Shown here in pieces: positions 48,192-56,369 of a stretch of DNA of 64,000 nt. The stretch's first letter is position 1, and the number at the start of each line of letters is the position of its first letter. The position numbers were made by a program, and so were the translations under genes. The DNA is from Streptomyces antimycoticus (GTDB taxonomy: Bacteria; Actinomycetota; Actinomycetes; Streptomycetales; Streptomycetaceae), in NCBI RefSeq assembly GCF_005405925.1, contig NZ_BJHV01000001.1, forward strand, positions 310,001 through 374,000. Reading direction: 5' to 3'. The notes beneath the pieces are model-generated. The model saw only the letters and a list, made by a program, of their open reading frames with translations. It was not told where the DNA came from and made no database searches.

Positions 48192-49561
48192 CGGCGGCTC
48201 TCCCTTCGGATCCGGCGGATGTTGATGAACATGATGGGCAGCACGAGCAACAGCAGCAGCACGGCGATGGCGCTGCCGAGGCCCTGGTTGACGTCGGTGC
48301 CGAAGGACGACTGGAAGAGCTGGAGCGCCAGCACATTGGCGTCGTCCTGCGAGGGGCCCGGCGCGATGATGTACACCAGGTCGAAGATCTTCATCACGTT
48401 GATCATCAGTGTGACGACGACGACCGAGAGCACCGGCGCCAGCATCGGCACCGTGATCCGCCGGAAGACCTGCCACTCGGTGGCGCCGTCCATCCGCGCG
48501 GCCTCCATCAGCTCACGCGGCACCCCCGCGAGCCCCGCCGCGATCAGCACCATCGCGAAACCGGCCCAGATCCAGACGTACGCCCCGATGATGGCCGGGG
48601 TGACGATGGACGGGCCGAGCCAGTCCACGCCGTTGTACGGCTGGGCGAAGTTCCAGGCGGGCAGCCGCAGTTGGGCGCCCTCGGCCTTGGCCGGGAGGGT
48701 GTACGTACCGTCCGCCGCCGAGGTCGTCCGGGCGACGACCTTGCCGTCCTTGACCGCCTCGATCTTGAGGTCGGCCATCGCCTTCTCGCCCTTGTCGATG
48801 GTGCCCTGCTCGCCTCCGCCGCCCCGGGTGAAGTCGAACCAGACGGTGCCGGTCACCTTCCCCGGCTCGGCCTTGGCGGCCTTGGCGTCCTGCGCGTCGC
48901 TGATGTCCCCGCGCTTGGCCGCGACCAGCGGCAGCGAGGCGGGGGTGCCGGCGCGGACGGTGTCCCGGGTGGTGAACGAGCCGCCCGACGCCTCGGTCAG
49001 CCCGGCGGTGGGACGCGGATGGGCACCGGGGAACGGCGGCGACTCGCTGAAGGAGTCATGCACGCTCACCCACATGGCGTTGGCCACGCCCTTGTCCGGG
49101 TCCTGCTCATAGACCAGCCGGAAGATGATGCCCGCCGCCAGCATCGAGATCGCCATCGGCATGAAGACGACCAGCTTGAAGGCGGTGGCCCAGCGCACCC
49201 GTTCGGTGAGCACGGCGAAGATCAGGCCCAGGGCGGTGGAGACGGTGGGGGCCAGGATCAGCCAGATGATGTTGTTCTTGATCGCCGTCTTGGTGGCGTC
49301 GTCGGAGAACATCTCCTGGTAGTTGTCCAGGCCGACGAAGCCATTGCCCGAGGCGTCGAAGAAGCTCCGGTAGACGGAGTAGCCGATCGGATAGACGACG
49401 AGGGCCCCGAGCAGCACCAGGGCGGGCAGCAGGAACACCGCCGCCAGCCAGGGGCGGGTGCCCATGACGCTCTTCTTCTTTTTGGCGCCCGGACGCTGTG
49501 CCGGTGGGGCGGACGATGCCCGGCCAGGTGTGGCCGCGCCATCCGCTGTCGCGGTCGACAT
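48188..49561 (-). CDS. Sugar ABC transporter permease (MalF type) with extracytoplasmic insert
   Basis: 457 residues, long for the family (about 300). Helices start at WLAAVFLLPALVLLGALVVY; the EAA loop ELMEAARMDGATEWQVFRRI TVPML is near residue 355. Between the helix ending AAGIIFRLVYEQ (about 145) and the one starting IVTPAIIGAYVWIWAGFAMV (about 315) is an insert of some 165 residues containing KVTGTVWFDFTRGGGGEQGT ... IEAVKDGKVVARTTSAADGT YTLP, which looks like a B-like/carboxypeptidase-regulatory beta-sandwich. E. coli MalF also carries a periplasmic insert that contacts the binding protein, so a similar role is inferred. Confidence 0.9.
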   Translation of the reverse strand: MSTATADGAATPGRASSAPPAQRPGAKKKKSVMGTRPWLAAVFLLPALVLLGALVVYPIGYSVYRSFFDASGNGFVGLDNYQEMFSDDATKTAIKNNIIWLILAPTVSTALGLIFAVLTERVRWATAFKLVVFMPMAISMLAAGIIFRLVYEQDPDKGVANAMWVSVHDSFSESPPFPGAHPRPTAGLTEASGGSFTTRDTVRAGTPASLPLVAAKRGDISDAQDAKAAKAEPGKVTGTVWFDFTRGGGGEQGTIDKGEKAMADLKIEAVKDGKVVARTTSAADGTYTLPAKAEGAQLRLPAWNFAQPYNGVDWLGPSIVTPAIIGAYVWIWAGFAMVLIAAGLAGVPRELMEAARMDGATEWQVFRRITVPMLAPVLSVVVVTLMINVMKIFDLVYIIAPGPSQDDANVLALQLFQSSFGTDVNQGLGSAIAVLLLLLVLPIMFINIRRIRRESRR

Positions 49562-49585
49562 GATGTGGTTCTCCCGGTCGAGTGG

Positions 49586-50944
49586 TCAGTTCTTGTACGC
49601 CTTGGCGGCATCCGCTTCGAGCTGGCGCTGGATGCCTTCGACATTCCTCGGGTTCTTGAGGAAGTCCTGGAGCGCTTTCCATTCGCCCTGGGCCGGCTTG
49701 CCACCGAAGGAGGCCGGAGCCTGGTCGGACATGTCGAACCGGAAGTCATTGCCCGCCGCGATCAGCGCTTGTGCGATCTTGCGCATCGAGGCATTGGGAT
49801 AGGCGCTGAACTTGACGTTTTTGTTCGCCGAGATGAATCCGCCGGACTGGGCCCAGATCGTCCCGGCATCCGGGGAGGCGAGGAAGGTGAGCAGCGCCTG
49901 CGCCGCCTTGCTGTTCGTCAGCGCCACGCCGACGTCGCCGCCGGTCACCACCGGTGCCTTGCCGTCCACCGCGGGGAACGGGAACACCTTCGCGTCCTGG
50001 TCCAGCTCCGCGCCCGCGTCGGCGACGTTGGCGGCGACGAAGTCGGCCTCGAAGACCATGCCCGCGTCCGGCTCCGCCTTGTTGCCGAACGCCTTGGTGA
50101 CCGAGTCCGGGAACGCGGTCTGCAGCGCACCGCTCCGGCCGCCCGCGACCAGACCCTTGGTGCCCCACAGCTCGGCGAGCGTCTCGAGCGCCTTCTTCAC
50201 CGACGGATCGGTCCACTTGATCTTGTGCTGGGCGAGCTGGTCGTACTTCTCCGCGCCCGCCTGGGAGAGATAGACGTTCTCGAACCAGTCGGTGAGCGTC
50301 CAGCCGTCCTGGCCGCCGATCGCGACCGCGTCGGTGCCGGAGTCGGAGATCAGCTGGGCCTGCGCCAGGAATTCCTGCCAGGTCTTCGGCACCTTCGCGC
50401 CCGCGTAGTCGAACGCGGAGGTGTTGTACCAGAGCAGGGATTTGTTGCTGGTCTTGAAATACACCCCGTAGGGCTTGCCCTCGTACGAGCCGAGGTCCTG
50501 CCAGCCCTTGGCGTAGTTCTTGGCCAGCTCGGCACTGGCTTCGGCGCCGAGCGGCTTGGCCCAGCCCTTCTGGGCGAACTCGCGCATCACGCCGACCTGT
50601 CCGACCATCGCGACATCCGGCGGGGCGCCACCCGCGACCTTCGAGCCGACGAAGCCCGCCATGTCGTCACCGCTGGGCACGAAGGAGACCTTGGCGCCGG
50701 TGCGTTTCTCGAACTCCTCCAGCACCTTGGTGAAGTTCTCTTGCTCGGTGCCCGTCCATACCGCGGTGACCTGGAGTTTCTGCCCCTTGAGATTCGGCAG
50801 CTTCACGGTGTTCGGCGGCGGACCGCCGCTCACCGTGTCTCCGTCGTCACCGCCGCAGCCCGCCGCGGTGAGCATCAGTGCTCCCGCCGCCAGCAGGGCC
50901 ACCGCAGCTCGTGTCGAACGCTTCGCAGGAAGCGATACGTGCAT
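49586..50944 (-). CDS. Sugar-binding lipoprotein of the ABC transporter
   Basis: 452 residues from ATG 50944 (MHVSLPAKRSTRAAVALLAA); ATG 50971 in the same frame is less likely because the signal peptide begins at the inner one. Lipobox LTAAGC gives lipid attachment at the cysteine. The mature protein follows family-1 solute-binding proteins: EEFEKRTGAKVSFVPSGDD, PDVAMVGQVGVMREFAQKGW, YGVYFKTSNKSLLWYNTSAF, VPKTWQEFLAQAQLI, ALLTFLASPDAGTIWAQSGG. The ligand is unknown; alpha-glucoside or trehalose-like sugars are typical. Confidence 0.93.
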   Translation of the reverse strand: MHVSLPAKRSTRAAVALLAAGALMLTAAGCGGDDGDTVSGGPPPNTVKLPNLKGQKLQVTAVWTGTEQENFTKVLEEFEKRTGAKVSFVPSGDDMAGFVGSKVAGGAPPDVAMVGQVGVMREFAQKGWAKPLGAEASAELAKNYAKGWQDLGSYEGKPYGVYFKTSNKSLLWYNTSAFDYAGAKVPKTWQEFLAQAQLISDSGTDAVAIGGQDGWTLTDWFENVYLSQAGAEKYDQLAQHKIKWTDPSVKKALETLAELWGTKGLVAGGRSGALQTAFPDSVTKAFGNKAEPDAGMVFEADFVAANVADAGAELDQDAKVFPFPAVDGKAPVVTGGDVGVALTNSKAAQALLTFLASPDAGTIWAQSGGFISANKNVKFSAYPNASMRKIAQALIAAGNDFRFDMSDQAPASFGGKPAQGEWKALQDFLKNPRNVEGIQRQLEADAAKAYKN

Positions 50945-50958
50945 CCCCGTGTCGATGG

Positions 50959-52350
50959 TCAGTTGTCGCATGATGATGGTCCAGGCCTAGTGTGTTGGTG
51001 TTCGATCAGACAGAGAATTTCATCGCGCAGTTGACGCGTTCTCGATTCGGTTCGGGACTCCACGTTGAGCCTGACGACCGGCTCGGTGTTGGCGACGCGC
51101 AGGCTGAACCAGGACTCGTCCTCGAAGTAGAGGCTTAGTCCGTCCACCCAGTCGCAGGGCCGGTCGTGATAGTGCTCGCGAACCCGCCGCACGACCTGCT
51201 CCCCAGACTGGACCTTGATGCTGAGCTCACCCGAGGGGTGGTAGCGAACGAAGGGTTCGAGCACCACGGAGAGCGGGCGGTCCTGGGCACGCAGGGCCGC
51301 GAGCACGTGCAGTGCGGCGAGGATGCCGGAGTCGGCGTTCCAGAACTCCCTGAAGTAGTAATGGCCAGCGTGCTCGCCGCCGAACACCGCATCGTGGGTG
51401 CTCATCAACTCCTTCATAAAAGAGTGGCCGGCCCGGCCGCGCACCAGGCTGCCGCCTTTCTCCTCGACGGCATCGCGGACCGAGCGGGATGCGATGGCGT
51501 TGACCGCCACCACGGCTCCGGGGTGTTTGTCGAGCCGCAGCGACCCGAGCCAGGCCATGAGGGTCGAGGCGGTCACAGGTTCGCCCCGCTCGTCGACCAC
51601 GAAACAGCGGTCTGCGTCTCCGTCGAAGGCTACGCCCAGGTCCGCGCCGGTCTCGACCACCCGCTGTCGCAGGTCCGTGAGGTTCTCCAGTTCGAGGGGG
51701 TTGGCCGGATGGTTCGGGAAACCGCCGTCGGGCTCGAAGCAGAGCGGATCCACTGTGATTCCGGCATCGCGGCGGAGTCTGTCGTCCAGGACGGCTGTGG
51801 CGGCCAGACCGCCCACGCCGTTGCCCGCGTCCATGACCACCCGGAGCGGACGGCCAGCGGAGAGGGGAACGAGCCGTCGCACGCAGTCGCCGAAGTCGGT
51901 GGTGACGTCCAGCCGGCTCGTCGTGCCGGGCTCCTGCCGCCCATCGGGAACGCCCCGGAGCAGGGTTTCGCGCAGTGTGTCCAGGCCACTTTGCGCTCCG
52001 AACGGGGCGGCCAGCGCGCGGCAGAACTTGATGCCGTTGTATTCACCCGGATTGTGACTGGCAGTGATCATCGCGCCGGGCAACGCCATGGCACCGGACG
52101 CGTAGTAGACCATGTCCACCGAGACCAGGCCGAGGTCCACCACCTCGGCCCCCTGCTCGCGGACTCCCGCGCTGAAAGCATCGGCCAGCCGCGGCGATGA
52201 CACACGCATGTCCCGACCGAGTAGAACCTTCTGTGTGTCCAGGAGATGGACGAAGGCGGCGCCGATCCGCCGGACATCCTCTTCATCCAGTTCGTCGGGA
52301 ACCAGACCGCGGACGTCGTAGGGCTTGATGTAGGAGAAAGACCTGCGCAT
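50959..52350 (-). CDS. Phosphomannomutase/phosphoglucomutase
   Basis: 463 residues from ATG 52350, with AAGGAAG upstream. Full alpha-D-phosphohexomutase family: YDVRGLVPDELDEEDVRRIG, the phosphoserine loop MITASHNPGEYNGIKF near residue 100, the Mg site VAFDGDADRCFVVDERGEP near 245, the sugar-specificity loop FGGEHAGHYYFREFWNADSG near 325, and the phosphate site LRVANTEPVVRLNVES near 430. It interconverts hexose 6- and 1-phosphates, feeding nucleotide sugars, here plausibly for the glycosylation steps of the neighbouring cluster. Confidence 0.95.
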   Translation of the reverse strand: MRRSFSYIKPYDVRGLVPDELDEEDVRRIGAAFVHLLDTQKVLLGRDMRVSSPRLADAFSAGVREQGAEVVDLGLVSVDMVYYASGAMALPGAMITASHNPGEYNGIKFCRALAAPFGAQSGLDTLRETLLRGVPDGRQEPGTTSRLDVTTDFGDCVRRLVPLSAGRPLRVVMDAGNGVGGLAATAVLDDRLRRDAGITVDPLCFEPDGGFPNHPANPLELENLTDLRQRVVETGADLGVAFDGDADRCFVVDERGEPVTASTLMAWLGSLRLDKHPGAVVAVNAIASRSVRDAVEEKGGSLVRGRAGHSFMKELMSTHDAVFGGEHAGHYYFREFWNADSGILAALHVLAALRAQDRPLSVVLEPFVRYHPSGELSIKVQSGEQVVRRVREHYHDRPCDWVDGLSLYFEDESWFSLRVANTEPVVRLNVESRTESRTRQLRDEILCLIEHQHTRPGPSSCDN

Positions 52351-52398
52351 GTCTTCCTTAGTGAGTGGATGTACCGAACGTTGGCAGGTGTGCGTCCT

Positions 52399-52990
52399 TC
52401 ACGAAGTCAGTGTCGCCGGCATGGCGTCACGTCCACGCGGAAGGTGCATGTGAGTGTCGATCACGAAGAGACGGCTGTGTGCCGCCAGGTCCCGCAGCGC
52501 GGTCTGCATTCGCCGGCAGGCGGCGAAGCGTTCGACATCGCTCTGGAGGTGTGCCAGCAGGTCGCCCTTGGGTCCGTAACCGGTGACAGCCCAGCCGAAC
52601 TGGTCGACGAACGCCGAGAATAGCTCAAAGATCTCTTCGATGCGATCGGGGCCGTCCGGCTGGTAGTTGTCGATGCACAGATTCCGACCGGGGCAAGCAT
52701 CGGCACGAACGCGGCCGAGGCCGTGGTGGGATCCAGGCGGTACTCATCCGACCGGAGATGATGTGGCAGGCGGTTTCCCTTGACGAAGCCGCCGAAGCAC
52801 GTGTCATCGCGGACCCGCATCACCGAGGGCACACCGAACGCGCCGCCTCCGCGAACCAGCAGACGCGTGTTGCCGAGGTAGGCCATACCGGATCGGCAAG
52901 CGTGAGCGAGAAAAACGCTCTTGCCGACGCCGCCCCGCCCGAACAGCAGGGTGGCGCCGCCGGTGTGGTCGACGAAGCCAGCGACCCTGA
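52399..52990 (-). pseudogene. P-loop (HPr-kinase-like) protein remnant, frameshifted
   Basis: About 52985-52680 gives GGATLLFGRGGVGKSVFLAH ACRSGMAYLGNTRLLVRGGG AFGVPSVMRVRDDTCFGGFV KGNRLPHHLRSDEYRLDP; near 52675 the frame changes to LCIDNYQPDGPDRIEEIFEL FSAFVDQFGWAVTGYGPKGD ... VIDTHMHLPRGRDAMPATL and stops at 52399. GRGGVGKS is a Walker A; the fold looks like HPr kinase/PEPCK-type P-loops seen in natural-product clusters. It starts without an initiation codon where the aldo/keto reductase fragment begins. Confidence 0.55.
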
Positions 52991-53152
52991 GATGAACAGC
53001 AACCGCTCCGACGTCGTCATCGCCACCAAGGCCGGTGACCACTCCCGGTACAAGGCCCTTGCGCCCGCCACCATCAAGGCAGGAGTTGAGGAGTGGCTGC
53101 GGCGGCTGCACACCGACTACATCGACCATTGGCTCACAGCAGGACAGCGACC
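52990..53152 (+). pseudogene. Aldo/keto reductase fragment
   Basis: NRSDVVIATKAGDHSRYKAL APATIKAGVEEWLRRLHTDY IDHW is the conserved central part of aldo/keto reductases (catalytic Lys in ATK, then the LRRLxTDYIDxW helix). Nothing recognisable extends beyond about 50 codons on either side. Confidence 0.7.
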
Positions 53153-53192
53153 ACATGAACAATCATCTCCTCGACGCGCCCCTCACCGTGCA

Positions 53193-54407
53193 TCAAACAG
53201 CAGAGTCGCCCTGGGTCAGGAGGAGAGGTCCACCCGTTGCGGCACGTTCTCTCTCCCTGGGCGACTGGACCGGTCTCGCGAGCATGCTCGCGAGGAACAG
53301 CGGGCACGCCGCGAACGCGGTGACCAGTGCGAAGGCCACTGGTAGGGAGGCGGCATCAGCGACGGCGCCCGTCACCGAGGGGGCAAGGAGGGAGGAGGTG
53401 TAGGTGAAGGTGGCGACGCCTGCGATGTGCCGACTTGGGTCGCCCCCGTGCCGCCCGGCAGCGCTGAGGGAGAGGGGCAGCACAACGGCGACGCCGGTGC
53501 CGATCAGGGCGAACCCGGCGATAGCGACTGGTGGGGTACGGGCCAGTACGACCAGCATGCCGCCAAGCGCCGCGAACCCGCCGCTCAGCCGCACCGTGCG
53601 AACCGGTCCGAGACGGGTGACGACGAAGCCGCTGGAGAGCCGGGCCAGCGCCAGGGTGAAGCTGAGCCCGGTGTAGCTGAGCGCGGCGATCCCCTCGGAC
53701 GCGTTCGCGGTCGAGGTCAGGTACACCGCGCTCCAGTTTCCGCTGGCGCCCTCGGCGAACACGGCGCAGAAACCAAGGATGCCGATGGGGAGGGTGGCCA
53801 GCGGGGGGAACGCGAAGCGAGGCGGTGGCTGCCGGGCCTCAGTCGGGTCCGCCTTTGGCAGGTGCCTGGCGGCCAGCAGACCAATGCCCGCCAGGACCGC
53901 GGCGGTGACAGCGAAGTGCAAGCGGGCGTCCATATCGGCGCCGGCGGCGAGTGCGCCGCAGCCTGAGGAGACCAGTCCTCCCACAGCCCACATGCCGTGC
54001 AGGCTGGCAACGATGGGTCGGTGCAGGCGCTGCTCGATCTGTACCCCCTGCACGTTCATCAGGACGTCCATCATGCCCGAGGTGGCGCCGAACATCCCTA
54101 GGGCCAGGCACAGGGCGGGCAGGTCCGGCGCGAGTGCCGGCAGGATGAGCGAGGCACACCACAGCGGGAGCAGGCAGGTCAGGGAACGGAGATTACCGAA
54201 GCGGTGGACCAGGCGGCTGGTGAAGGGTACCGCCACGAACGAGCCCAAGGCCGGGGCAAGGAGCGCCACGCCGAGAGTGCTGTCACTGAGGCCGAGGTGC
54301 TGCTGTAGCCAGGGGATGCGGGTGGCGAACGCCCCCACGGCTGCGCCGTGGGCGGCGAAAACGACGGAGATCCGAAGACGCGAGCGATACAAAACGCGAT
54401 CGGTCAT
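53193..54407 (-). CDS. MFS transporter
   Basis: 404 residues, about 12 helices, opening MTDRVLYRSRLRISVVFAAH GAAVGAFATRIPWLQQHLGL, the pattern of the YbjJ-like MFS branch; GALVAPALGSFVAVPFTSRL VHRFGN holds the loop 2-3 signature. Substrate unknown. It lies in the same orientation between the phosphohexomutase and the glycosyltransferase; validamycin loci include an MFS-type transporter gene, so product export is a reasonable inference. Confidence 0.88.
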   Translation of the reverse strand: MTDRVLYRSRLRISVVFAAHGAAVGAFATRIPWLQQHLGLSDSTLGVALLAPALGSFVAVPFTSRLVHRFGNLRSLTCLLPLWCASLILPALAPDLPALCLALGMFGATSGMMDVLMNVQGVQIEQRLHRPIVASLHGMWAVGGLVSSGCGALAAGADMDARLHFAVTAAVLAGIGLLAARHLPKADPTEARQPPPRFAFPPLATLPIGILGFCAVFAEGASGNWSAVYLTSTANASEGIAALSYTGLSFTLALARLSSGFVVTRLGPVRTVRLSGGFAALGGMLVVLARTPPVAIAGFALIGTGVAVVLPLSLSAAGRHGGDPSRHIAGVATFTYTSSLLAPSVTGAVADAASLPVAFALVTAFAACPLFLASMLARPVQSPRERERAATGGPLLLTQGDSAV

Positions 54408-54559
54408 GGTGTAGGTGTTCAGCTCTTCTCGCTCTTGTAGCGTTGCGCCACCCGCCCGGGTGGTCGGCGTAGGAGGGTTCGGGGAGCCAGAAATGGCGCA
54501 CAGCCACCGCAGGTGGACAGCGCGCCACAGGTCTGGGCACGTCGCCGTCGATGCGGCCG

Positions 54560-55836
54560 TCAGTCGCCCTGACGGGACGGCTCAACGACCGAGCCCGCGA
54601 TCCGGCGTGCCTCTTTGGTAATCGCCTCGCCCCACGCCTGCCGGGGTTCGTCCATACGCGAGGTGATGATCACGAGGTCGAAGTGCTGATCGGGCCAGGG
54701 GTACGCAGCCCGGACAGATGCCACGTCGAAACGGCGTCACCGCCACGGCCCTCCTGTCGCGCAAGCACCCCCTCATCGAAATCGCACAGGAAGAGTTCGA
54801 CATTCTTCGGCGGCGCGGCGGGGAGACCCTCCGTGCCGCTTCCGAACACCGCTACCCGCCGGGTGCGCTCCAGCGGCGGCAGGGTGTCCAACCCCGACTC
54901 GATCTCGGCTGAGACTCGTTGCCCGCGAGCCCGGTTTGCCCACTCCTCGAAACGAAGCCGCTCAGTCTCGACTGAGCCATAGATGCCCCTGGTGGTCACG
55001 GCCCAGAAGAGCTCGGGGAGCAGGGAGGGGTGCTTGCGGATGAACAGATCGCAGTTACGCAGGAGGGTGGAGACGTTCGCCTCGTGGGTGCGCTCGTGCG
55101 GCGCCTCGATCCCCCAGCTCTCACGCGAGATCGTCATGGGGAGGCCGTGATTGTGCAGCCGAAAGCCGAGTTCGATGTCCTCCCCGCCCCATCCGGTGAA
55201 GTCCTCGTCGAACCCACCGACCCGCCAGAAGTCGGCTGCCGGCATCGACACGTTGAGGGTCCAGAAGAACAGCCAGGGCATGACCATACGGCTGAGGTCG
55301 AAGTCAACTGCCATGAATTCCGGCAGCCGCATGTCCTGGAACCAGGATGCGCCCGCCACCTTTCTCACGGCCTCCTCCGGGGGGAAGTCAGTGACGAGAG
55401 AGTGGAGTTCGGGGTGTGGATTCTGCGGATCGTAACCGTAGGTGTAGCCGAAGACGACCTGGGCGGGCGCCGGTGCGGCGTGGGCGGCGAGTACCGACTC
55501 AACGTACTGCGGCCCCGCCAGGACACCTGTGTCGACGAAGGCCAGCAGTGGCGCAGAAGCCAGGCGCGCGCCACCGTTGCGCGCGCTGGCGACTCGGTAC
55601 CCGAGGTCCTCTTGGAAGACGTACCGCATGCGTAGCCGGTCCTCATAGGACCGCACCACGTCGCGGGTGCTGTCGTTCGAGCCGTCGTCGGACACCACGA
55701 CCTCGAAGTTCTCGGGCGCCGACGTCTGGCGGGCCAGCGTGCTCAACGTCCGGTCGAGGAGGGCGGCTCGGTTGTAAGTCGGGATGACGATGGAGAGCAG
55801 TGGCACGTCAGACGTCGCACCGGGCATGGAGGTCAC
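54560..55836 (-). CDS. Family 2 glycosyltransferase, ValG-like (late frameshift)
   Basis: ATG 55836 opens MTSMPGATSDVPLLSIVIPT YNRAALLDRTLSTLARQ, a GT-A fold with VVVSDDGSNDSTRDVV (nucleotide-binding Asp pair), YVFQEDLGYRVASARNGGAR, FVDTG in the DxD position and GGFDEDFTGWGGEDIELGFR as the acceptor/base region. The frame stops at 54670, but another continues AAYPWPDQHFDLVIITSRMD EPRQAWGEAITKEARRIAG to 54560, so one base is probably missing near 54690 (about 424 residues repaired). In validamycin synthesis ValG transfers glucose to validoxylamine A; the context supports that role here. Confidence 0.78.
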
Positions 55837-56069
55837 CTTTGCGTTAACTGAGGGGGGCTTGGGGTCGGGTTAGGCATACCTGCCGAGAGGAGGGTGGCCG
55901 GGTCTATCGCCCCCTTCAACGGGAGACGTTGGAAGGCGAGAGGGCATCAGACGCGCTCATCGCCAGGTTGGCTCTGGCCACGGGGACCCGGTCCACGCGT
56001 GGTGGGGTTTGCCCGTGATCGAGGCGCCGAGAAACTGAACTCTTCTCGGTACTCTCTCGTGATGGCTCG
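55837..56069. other. Intergenic, nothing recognised
   Basis: Spacer between the glycosyltransferase start and a small reverse-strand gene. The GT2 start lacks a strong ribosome site. Confidence 0.4.
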
Positions 56070-56369
56070 TCATTCTGATTCAGTTTTTGTGTGGCCGTGT
56101 TCGAACTGCAGGTCGAGGAAGACGGCTTGGGCGATCCGGGTGCTGGCCAATGGAGGGAGGCTGACCCGGCGCAGGGCCTTGAAGATGACGTTCAGCAGGG
56201 GGTGCGCAAATGGACCACTGCTAGGGACCATGGTGATCCCATCCTCACGGAAGGTGGCGACCGGAGGGGCCGCGCCGTGCTGCGTGAGGATGGGGAGGAA
56301 GGACATCTGCTCGACTATCGCGAGCAGCTTGCGGTGAACTGTGGTCGGCAGGAGGTCATCGCTTCGCAC
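56070..56369 (-). CDS. Small uncharacterised protein
   Basis: 99 residues from GTG 56369 (reads RSDDLLPTTVHRKLLAIVEQ), overlapping the glucoamylase stop by 14 bases, which suggests coupling. PPVATFREDGITMVPSSGPF and LLNVIFKALRRVSLPPLAST give a mixed alpha/beta pattern without a recognised motif. Codon bias is acceptable but the protein could be a fragment of something larger. Confidence 0.45.
   Translation of the reverse strand: MRSDDLLPTTVHRKLLAIVEQMSFLPILTQHGAAPPVATFREDGITMVPSSGPFAHPLLNVIFKALRRVSLPPLASTRIAQAVFLDLQFEHGHTKTESE

Noticed and set aside
48671..51034. 787-codon plus-strand open frame
   Set aside because: It runs antisense through the permease and binding-protein genes, which have signal peptide, lipobox, EAA loops and operon overlaps. 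Long antisense frames are expected in high-GC DNA.
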